From NCBI RefSeq assembly GCF_004124325.1, contig NZ_QBDT01000001.1, forward strand, positions 6,448,001 through 6,512,000: a stretch of DNA of 64,000 bases, written 5' to 3'. The number at the start of each line of letters is the position of its first letter. Position 1 is the stretch's first letter. Origin of the DNA: Streptomyces sp. L2. GTDB lineage: Bacteria; Actinomycetota; Actinomycetes; Streptomycetales; Streptomycetaceae. A program made the position numbers and the translations under genes. The notes under the pieces were generated by a model. The model saw only the letters and a list, made by a program, of their open reading frames with translations, ran no database searches and had not been told where the DNA came from. Below are positions 63,957 through 64,000 of the stretch, in pieces.

Positions 63957-64000
63957 TCACATCTCGAACGACTCGTGATGGATGCGGCGGGCGGGAACCC
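63957..64000 (-). CDS. C-terminal end of a probable ferredoxin/ferric reductase-type protein
   Basis: Only the last 13 residues (ending [13 protein letters not shown]) are within the window; the gene begins outside. Such an ending is familiar from streptomycete flavin reductases whose genes precede FMN_bind and apbE genes, in keeping with an electron-transfer unit. The stop lies 28 bp before the FMN-binding protein's start. Assignment is a guess from context and a short match. Confidence 0.45.
   Translation of the reverse strand, partial: VPARRIHHESFEM

Overview
This window is chromosomal core DNA from a Streptomyces. The evidence is very high GC with third-position bias, frequent GTG starts, the Pup ligase PafA, a conservon operon, a Tat system split into tatA and tatC, and a rare TTA codon confined to one gene. 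From memory, the gene order resembles the S. coelicolor stretch running from pafA (about SCO1640) down through argR (about SCO1576). I could not run an alignment to confirm this. I saw no rRNA, tRNA, CRISPR array, prophage or transposase gene.

Layout, left part. 1-9.6 kb: the 3' end of pafA, two FKBP prolyl isomerases, the paired WYL regulators pafB and pafC, two small unknown genes, tatA, tatC and a Ski2-like helicase (helY). 9.9-14.6 kb: a five-gene conservon (sensor ATPase, Roadblock protein, DUF742 protein, GTPase, cytochrome P450), matching the cvn9/rar type. 15-24 kb: RluA-type pseudouridine synthase, iron-box controlled siderophore-interacting protein, 5'-3' exonuclease, a two-gene glycine betaine/proline ABC importer with permease and binding protein fused, a cupin regulator, a BtuF-like protein and a LysR regulator. 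24-29 kb: a gamma-glutamyl-amine catabolic cluster (amidohydrolase, FadR-type regulator, GlnA4-like synthetase, aldehyde dehydrogenase, SDR), with a putative regulator operator present twice.

Middle part. 29-35 kb: a PLP amino acid deaminase/aldolase, a proline-rich membrane protein coupled to a mycosin-like protease, an SseB protein and a DUF1844 protein. 35-43 kb: infC (predicted AUC start, attenuator-like leader), rpmI, rplT, an rRNA methyltransferase, a PAS histidine kinase, pheS and pheT. 43.8-52.8 kb: an NsdA-like regulator, a NUDIX gene with a TTA codon, a hydroxyacyl-CoA dehydrogenase, a Tat-exported GH10-like protein, a divergent transporter/MocR pair with overlapping starts, a phosphatase-fold protein lacking its catalytic histidines, and small conserved genes. 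52.8-57.7 kb: argCJBDR behind tandem ARG boxes that overlap a promoter.

Right part. 57.7-59.2 kb: ECF sigma/anti-sigma pair. 59.2-62.2 kb, minus strand: the most interesting locus, a 49-residue Arg-rich, Cys-free peptide gene, an ABC exporter-type half transporter and a Ser/Thr kinase packed as one operon. Its leader contains a perfect 12-bp inverted repeat that would bury the peptide gene's ribosome binding site. 62.2-64 kb: ApbE flavin transferase, a duplicated FMN-binding lipo/membrane protein and the end of a probable flavin reductase.

A second theme is repeat biology. One dispersed repeat (core GCGCAGTTCCCCGCGCCCCT) occurs about nine times in the intergenic gaps. A second palindromic repeat occurs once between genes and once in frame inside pheT. 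Several gene ends carry short tandem duplications.
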